A DNA stretch of 46,939 bases, taken from assembly GCA_025463365.1 (NCBI GenBank), contig JAOBWM010000116.1, forward strand, positions 1 to 46,939, in the 5' to 3' direction. A model generated the notes under the pieces. That model had not been told where the DNA came from. It saw only the letters and a program-made list of their open reading frames with translations, and ran no database searches. This DNA comes from Acidimicrobiales bacterium (lineage in GTDB: Bacteria; Actinomycetota; Acidimicrobiia; Acidimicrobiales; Iamiaceae). The first letter of the stretch is position 1, and every line of letters begins with the position of its first letter. Shown one piece after another: positions 42,579 through 46,939 of the stretch. Made by a program: the position numbers and the translations under genes.

Positions 42579-43504
42579 GCGCCCACGCGGGTGACGCGGG
42601 CCTGAAGGCGGCTCAGGCGGAGAACTTCGACAACCTGAACGACGTCGTAGCCGGATCGGCGTTCGATCGGCACCTCCGGTTCTTCAACTTCGGCTACCGG
42701 CCGCTCGACGGCGAGACACCTTCGGGGCCGTCGCTCGGCGGGGCGTTCCCCAACCGGGACTCGGCCCAGCTCCTGTTCGAGGTCGTCGGCGACACCGACC
42801 TGACGGGCGCCCGCGTGGTCGAGGTCGGCTGCGGCCGGGGCGGCAACCTCTGGCTGCTGCGCCGCTCCTACGAGGTCGCCCAGGTGATCGGCGTCGACAT
42901 CGCCCACAAGTCGGTGGTCTTCTGCCGCGACCGGATGCCCGAGAGCAACGCGGCGTTCATCCACGGCGACGCCGAGCAGGTTCCGGTGGGCTCGGGGATC
43001 GCCGATGCCGTCGTGAGCGTCGAGACCAGCTGCACGTACCCCGACATCGAGTCCTTCTTCCGTGACGTGGCCCGCATCCTCAAGGTCGGCGGCCAGTTCC
43101 TCTACACCGACCTGCACGACGTCCGCCTGATCGAGCCGTTCGTCGCCACGCTCGCCAGCCTCGGCCTGGAACTCACCTACCAGCGCGACATCACGGCCAA
43201 CGTCCAAGCGTCGCGACGCGACCGCGCCGCTCGCCAGAAGCTGGCGTTCGGTGACCACGACAGCGCCGACGCCGCCGCCATGAAGGAGTTCGTCGGGGTG
43301 GACGGCTCCGAGCTGTTCGACCTCCTGGCCAGCGACCTGAGCAGCTACGTCATCTTGCGGTTCACCAAGACGGCCGACGTCACGCCGCCGGCCGAGCGGT
43401 TCCTGACCGAGCACGAGCAGGCCCAGGTCCGCTCGCACGCGGCCGAGGCGGTCCGGCTCCTGACGATCCCCTCTGCCTCGGGTGGCAACCGACCGGCCTC
43501 GTAG
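42575..43504 (+). CDS. SAM-dependent methyltransferase 1
   Basis: 309 residues. Motif I VVEVGCGRGGN (81-91), VIGVDIAHKSVVFC, IHGDAEQVPVGSG and DAVVSVETSCTYPD identify a class I methyltransferase of the type of mycobacterial phthiotriol dimycocerosate O-methyltransferase; RFFNFGYRPL precedes the fold and an FVGVDGSELFDLL segment closes it, as in that family. Substrate unknown; it may act on the ACP-bound or released chain. The start overlaps ACP 1 by 4 nt. Confidence 0.88.
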   Translation: MSAHAGDAGLKAAQAENFDNLNDVVAGSAFDRHLRFFNFGYRPLDGETPSGPSLGGAFPNRDSAQLLFEVVGDTDLTGARVVEVGCGRGGNLWLLRRSYEVAQVIGVDIAHKSVVFCRDRMPESNAAFIHGDAEQVPVGSGIADAVVSVETSCTYPDIESFFRDVARILKVGGQFLYTDLHDVRLIEPFVATLASLGLELTYQRDITANVQASRRDRAARQKLAFGDHDSADAAAMKEFVGVDGSELFDLLASDLSSYVILRFTKTADVTPPAERFLTEHEQAQVRSHAAEAVRLLTIPSASGGNRPAS

Positions 43505-43516
43505 GGTGGGCCGCGC

Positions 43517-44680
43517 ATGAGCCCCTCGCCCACCGCCTCGCGCCGGCCCGGCCGGCGCCGGCGTCCGCGGGCACCACGGCAACGGCGGCGGGTCCCGCGG
43601 GGGACGCTGCCGGTGGCCATCGTGGGCGCGATGCTCCTCGCCGAGTTGAGCGCTCGGTGGGTCGGTCCCGAGATCCCGCGCGTGGCGGGGTCCGAGGAGC
43701 GGGTGTACATCAAGGCGGATCAGCTCTACGGGCACGGCGGGCACATGGACCTCGTCTTCCTCGGCGCGTCGGAGACGGCGGGTGGCCTCTTGCCCGGCGT
43801 CGTCGACAAGGAGGTCCCCGGTTTGTCGGGCGCCTACAACGCCGCCCTGGTCGGCGCCCCGCCGTCGACCAACGCCATCTGGTTCAAGCGGGTGGTGGAC
43901 CCGGCGGTCCACCCCGACGTCGCGGTGATCGGGATGCTGCCGATGGCGGCCTCGCGCATCGACGTGAAGGCCGACCCGGCGGCCAAGAACGTCGCCGCCT
44001 ACCAAGCCGCGTTCGACGTCATCGACCCCGGCGGGCTCGGGTCGATCGCGTGGCGACTGCGGCAGCGGTCGGCGCTCATCCGATACCGGACGGAGCTGCG
44101 CCAGCCCGTCTTGTTGTTCAAGGGCATCGGCCGAGCGGCCCAAGATCTCGTCGGCGACCAAGCCGATGACGCCGCGGACCCGGCGAACGACGCCAAGGGC
44201 ATCGACGCCGAGACCGAGACCGATCCCAAGGCCGTGGCCCGCAACACCGCGCCCACCGGCGAGATCCTCGACTATCGCCAGGCGTCGCTCCCGGTCACCA
44301 AGGACGACGTCGGGGCGGCCATCTACAAGATCTTCGAGGACGGCACGCCGTACTACAGCCTCCTCGCCCGGCTGGTCGACACGCTCCGCTCGCACGGCAC
44401 GGTCCCCGTGATCGCCCTGGCACCCATCGACCGCAAGCCCCTCATCGCCGGCGGGGTCGACTTCGCCCGGCTCGACCGCCTCGCCACCGAGCTCGAGCAA
44501 TGGGGAGCCGACCACGGCGTGCCCGTGCTCGACACCTTCACCAGCACCTGGCCGTCGGACCTCTTCCACGACCGCAACCACCTCGATCTCGCCGGTGCGC
44601 AGCGGTGGAGCGGCGAGGTCGGGACCTGGCTCGACCAGCTGTGCCGGAAGCACGAGCTCGGCTCGGCCTGCACCTCGTAG
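43517..44680 (+). CDS. Membrane-anchored SGNH/GDSL-like hydrolase or acyltransferase
   Basis: 387 residues. A very Arg-rich start (about 1-28) and one hydrophobic helix (30-45) give an anchor with the domain outside. The SGNH-type blocks are VFLGASETAGG with the nucleophile Ser and, near the end, FHDRNHLDLAGA with the Asp/His pair. This arrangement resembles DltD/AlgX-like enzymes that move acyl groups on surface polymers. It lies 12 nt after the methyltransferase; TAGGGT overlapping the previous stop could be a local -10. Confidence 0.75.
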   Translation: MSPSPTASRRPGRRRRPRAPRQRRRVPRGTLPVAIVGAMLLAELSARWVGPEIPRVAGSEERVYIKADQLYGHGGHMDLVFLGASETAGGLLPGVVDKEVPGLSGAYNAALVGAPPSTNAIWFKRVVDPAVHPDVAVIGMLPMAASRIDVKADPAAKNVAAYQAAFDVIDPGGLGSIAWRLRQRSALIRYRTELRQPVLLFKGIGRAAQDLVGDQADDAADPANDAKGIDAETETDPKAVARNTAPTGEILDYRQASLPVTKDDVGAAIYKIFEDGTPYYSLLARLVDTLRSHGTVPVIALAPIDRKPLIAGGVDFARLDRLATELEQWGADHGVPVLDTFTSTWPSDLFHDRNHLDLAGAQRWSGEVGTWLDQLCRKHELGSACTS

Positions 44681-44705
44681 CGAATCCGCCTCGGGAGCGT
44701 TCCGG

Positions 44706-44711
44706 TACCAT
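44706..44711 (+). promoter_or_regulatory. TACCAT box ahead of ACP 2
   Basis: Same GGTACCATCGCC block as ahead of ACP 1; the GTG start of ACP 2 follows with GAGGAGGA between. Confidence 0.35.
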
Positions 44712-44737
44712 CGCCCGACAGGCGACGAGGAGGACAC

Positions 44738-44992
44738 GTGGAGATTGCAACGTTCGAGTGGGTTCGGGACCGGTTCGCGGAGGTCCTCGAGCTCGACCCG
44801 GCCGAGATCTCGAAGAACAGCCGGTTCGCCGACGACCTCGATGCCGACAGCATCGACCTCATCGAGGTGGTCAACAGCGCCGAGCACAGCCTCGGCGTGA
44901 CGATGGCCGAAGAGGAGCTCTACGACCTCGAGACCGTCGGGCAGCTCGTCGACGCCATCGACCGGCACCGCGCCGCAGCCACGGACTCATGA
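44738..44992 (+). CDS. Acyl carrier protein 2
   Basis: 84 residues, Ser38 in DLDADSIDLIEVV. From Thr5 to the Arg of IDRHR it differs from ACP 1 at one residue (Gly11 to Asp). GTG start with GAGGAGGA. ATGA overlap with the second methyltransferase repeats the layout of ACP 1. Confidence 0.93.
   Translation: MEIATFEWVRDRFAEVLELDPAEISKNSRFADDLDADSIDLIEVVNSAEHSLGVTMAEEELYDLETVGQLVDAIDRHRAAATDS
44750..44970 (+). repeat. Copy 2 of the duplicated ACP gene segment
   Basis: See copy 1 at 42342-42562. A second near-identical block of 75 nt (45040-45114 versus 42623-42697, one mismatch) lies in the start of the methyltransferase genes. Confidence 0.9.
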
Positions 44993-45903
44993 CCACGGTC
45001 GACGGCGGGGACGCGGCGCTCAAGGCCGGCCAAGCGGGCAACTTCGACAACCTGAACGACGTCGTGGCCGGATCGGCGTTCGATCGGCACCTCCGGTTCT
45101 TCAACTTCGGCTACCAACCGCTCGAGGGCGAGCCCGTGGCCGGTCCGTCGCTCGGTCCCCTGTTCCCCAACCGCGACTCGGCCCAGCTGTTGTTCGAGGT
45201 CGTCGGCCCCACGGACCTGACGGGCGCCCGCGTCGTCGAGGTCGGCTGCGGTCGGGGCGGCAACCTCTGGCTGCTGCGCCGCTCGTTCGAGGTGGGCTCC
45301 GTCGTCGGCGTCGACATCGCGTTCAAGTCCATCGTCTTCTGCCGGGAGTCGATGCCCGACGCCGATGCGTCCTTCATCCACGGGGACGCCGAGCGGGTGC
45401 CCGTCGGCAGCGGCGTGGCCGACGCCGTCGTCAGCGTCGAGACGAGCTGCACCTATCCCGACATCGAGGCGTTCTTCCGGGACGTGGCCCGCATCCTGCG
45501 CGTCGGCGGCCACTTCCTCTACACGGACCTGATGGACCACGCGCTCCGCCAGCCGTTCATCGCCGTGCTCGAGGGCCTCGGGTTGGAGCTGATCCACGAG
45601 CGCGACATCACCCCCAACGTCAACGCCTCTCGCCGGTCCCGGGCCGAACGCCAGAAGCTCGCCTTCGGTGACCACACCGAAGGCGATGCCGCCGCCATGA
45701 GCGAGTTCGTCGGCCAGAGCGGCTCGCGCTTGTTCGAGTACCTGAGCGGCGAGGAACGCAGCTACACGATCCTGCGCTTCCGCAAGGTCACCGACGTGGA
45801 ACCCGGGCCCGAGCGGGTCCTGACGACGGCCGAGCAGGCGCTCGTCCGCCAGCACGCCGCCGACGCCGTCGACCTGCTCACCATCCCCTCGGCCTCGTCC
45901 TGA
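44989..45903 (+). CDS. SAM-dependent methyltransferase 2
   Basis: 304 residues, paralogue of methyltransferase 1 with the same motifs (VVEVGCGRGGN, GVDIAFKSIVFC, VETSCTYPDIE). Identity is near-complete in the first block around NFDNLNDVVAGSAFDRHLRF and clearly lower afterwards, especially in the last 100 residues, so the two may have different substrates or positions. Ends ITIPSASS-like tail shared by both (LLTIPSAS). Confidence 0.88.
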   Translation: MTTVDGGDAALKAGQAGNFDNLNDVVAGSAFDRHLRFFNFGYQPLEGEPVAGPSLGPLFPNRDSAQLLFEVVGPTDLTGARVVEVGCGRGGNLWLLRRSFEVGSVVGVDIAFKSIVFCRESMPDADASFIHGDAERVPVGSGVADAVVSVETSCTYPDIEAFFRDVARILRVGGHFLYTDLMDHALRQPFIAVLEGLGLELIHERDITPNVNASRRSRAERQKLAFGDHTEGDAAAMSEFVGQSGSRLFEYLSGEERSYTILRFRKVTDVEPGPERVLTTAEQALVRQHAADAVDLLTIPSASS

Positions 45904-45954
45904 AGGCTCGGCCCGACGTGTTTCGCCCGGCCGACCCGATGAGCGCCTGAGCCG

Positions 45955-46716
45955 ATGGCCGCCCACGCACCGTCCATGCCCCGCCGGGCCCTGGTGGTCG
46001 GGGCCGCACGCGGCATCGGCCGGGCCACCGCGGCACACCTGGCCGCGGCGGGCCACGAGGTCACCGCGACCTGGCACACGACCGAGCCCGCGCCGGATCC
46101 GGACGGTGACCACGCCGGGGTGGCCGGGGTGGCCTGGGTCCGTTGCGACACGACCTCGGCCACCGACGTCGACCGCTTGTTCGGCACCGACGAGCCAGGC
46201 CCCGCCGGGCCCGGCGCCGGGTACGAGATCGTCGTGGCCAACGCGGCCCTCGTCCGCGACCGGCTCAGCAGCCGGATGTCCGACGCCGACTTCCAGGCCG
46301 TCGTCGACGTGAACCTCACCGGCACGTTCCGGGTGGCCCGCGCCGCGCTCGCCGCGATGGCACCGGCCCGTTGGGGCCGGTTGGTCCTCGTCTCGTCGGT
46401 CGGTGCGTGGGTCGGTGCGGCGGGGCAGGCCAACTACGCCGCCACCAAGACCGGGCTGCTCGGAATGGCCCGCGCCCTGGCCCGCGAGGCCGGGCCACGG
46501 GGCATCACCGTCAACGTCGTGGCGCCGGGCGTGATCGCCACGGAACTGATCGAGGCCATGGCACCTCGGTTGCAGGAACGATGGACGGCACAGGTGCCCG
46601 CGGGGCGCATGGGGACACCGTCGGAGGTCGCCGCCGCGATCGGCTTCTTGTGCTCGGACGGGGCCGCCTTCGTGACCGGCGCCCTGGTGCCGGTCGACGG
46701 CGGCCTGGTCTCGTGA
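45955..46716 (+). CDS. Short-chain dehydrogenase/reductase 2 (FabG-like)
   Basis: 253 residues. GAARGIG (16-22), Asn120, Ser148, Tyr161 and Lys165 (YAATK) are intact; NAA replaces NAG. Ends FVTGALVPVDGG. It is distinct from SDR 1, not a recent copy. It overlaps the second ketosynthase by 4 nt (GTGA). No clear ribosome binding site; the 51-nt gap after the methyltransferase shows no promoter. Confidence 0.88.
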   Translation: MAAHAPSMPRRALVVGAARGIGRATAAHLAAAGHEVTATWHTTEPAPDPDGDHAGVAGVAWVRCDTTSATDVDRLFGTDEPGPAGPGAGYEIVVANAALVRDRLSSRMSDADFQAVVDVNLTGTFRVARAALAAMAPARWGRLVLVSSVGAWVGAAGQANYAATKTGLLGMARALAREAGPRGITVNVVAPGVIATELIEAMAPRLQERWTAQVPAGRMGTPSEVAAAIGFLCSDGAAFVTGALVPVDGGLVS

Positions 46717-46939
46717 CGGCCGGTCGCCGCCGGGTGGTCGTGACCGGCTTGGGCGTCGTCAGCTCCGGCGGCAGCGACCTCGACCGGTTCTGGTCGTGGC
46801 TGGCCGCCGGGGAACCCGCTCGGGTGTCCACGCCCGTCGTCGACTTCGACCCGCGCCAGTACCTCACGGCCAAGGAGGTGCGCCGGTCCGACAACTTCTC
46901 GCGCTACGCCGTCGGGGTCGCCCGCCTGGCCCTCGCCGA
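46713..46939 (+). CDS. Beta-ketoacyl-ACP synthase 2, N-terminal part only
   Basis: 75 codons to the window edge. RRVVVTGLGVVSSGGSDLDRFW and FDPRQYL...RRSDNFSRYAVGVARLAL correspond to the start of FabF-type ketosynthases (and to KS 1). The active site lies outside. GTG start overlapping the SDR stop. Confidence 0.85.
   Translation, partial: MTAGRRRVVVTGLGVVSSGGSDLDRFWSWLAAGEPARVSTPVVDFDPRQYLTAKEVRRSDNFSRYAVGVARLALA

Overview
The window is a 46.9 kb piece of a very GC-rich bacterial chromosome. Features pointing to an actinobacterium, perhaps class Acidimicrobiia (an inference from gene content and style), are: frequent GTG and occasional TTG starts; many start/stop overlaps (ATGA, GTGA); at least eight starts with a TANNNT -10 box only 6-7 nt upstream, as in leaderless mRNAs; and an amtB-glnK locus with a GlnR-like regulator and a GlnR-like operator. 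No rRNA, tRNA, IS element, prophage or CRISPR array was seen, and no gene-free stretch exceeds about 280 bp.

Region 1 (1-6.0 kb): a truncated glycine-rich secreted protein with a cadherin/Ig-like tail; an UnbV/ASPIC FG-GAP repeat protein; a convergent UnbU-like membrane protein; and an unknown membrane-anchored protein. UnbV and UnbU are the accessory pair known from enediyne clusters, but no enediyne PKS is visible here.

Region 2 (6.0-21 kb): a surface-polysaccharide locus. It holds an ABC exporter, a zinc-finger methyltransferase, a putative glycosyltransferase and a sulfotransferase. Opposite runs a tightly overlapping minus-strand operon: NodU-type carbamoyltransferase, membrane-anchored OpuAC-like protein, Wzc-like tyrosine kinase, Wzy-like polymerase, NeuB, NeuC, NeuA and an acyltransferase. 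Together these suggest a nonulosonic (sialic-type) acid-containing glycan that is sulfated, carbamoylated and acylated.

Region 3 (21-37.7 kb): mostly housekeeping. It contains a channel-like membrane protein, amtB/regulator/glnK, a winged-helix protein, gltX-ydcF, an epoxide-hydrolase-like enzyme, a hemolysin III family protein, an AhpD-like protein, psd-pssA, and a leuB-ilvE-cimA operon behind a leaderless leader peptide and attenuator hairpins. leuB carries an in-frame TAG. A zinc-ribbon membrane protein and greA follow.

Region 4 (37.7 kb to the end): an unusual divergent biosynthetic cluster. One arm has a B12-type radical SAM enzyme and a ketosynthase. The other has an SDR, ACP, methyltransferase, SGNH-like hydrolase, second ACP, second methyltransferase, second SDR and second ketosynthase (cut by the window edge). 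The two ACP genes are almost identical. This dissociated, duplicated carrier-protein system is the best candidate in the window for undescribed chemistry.
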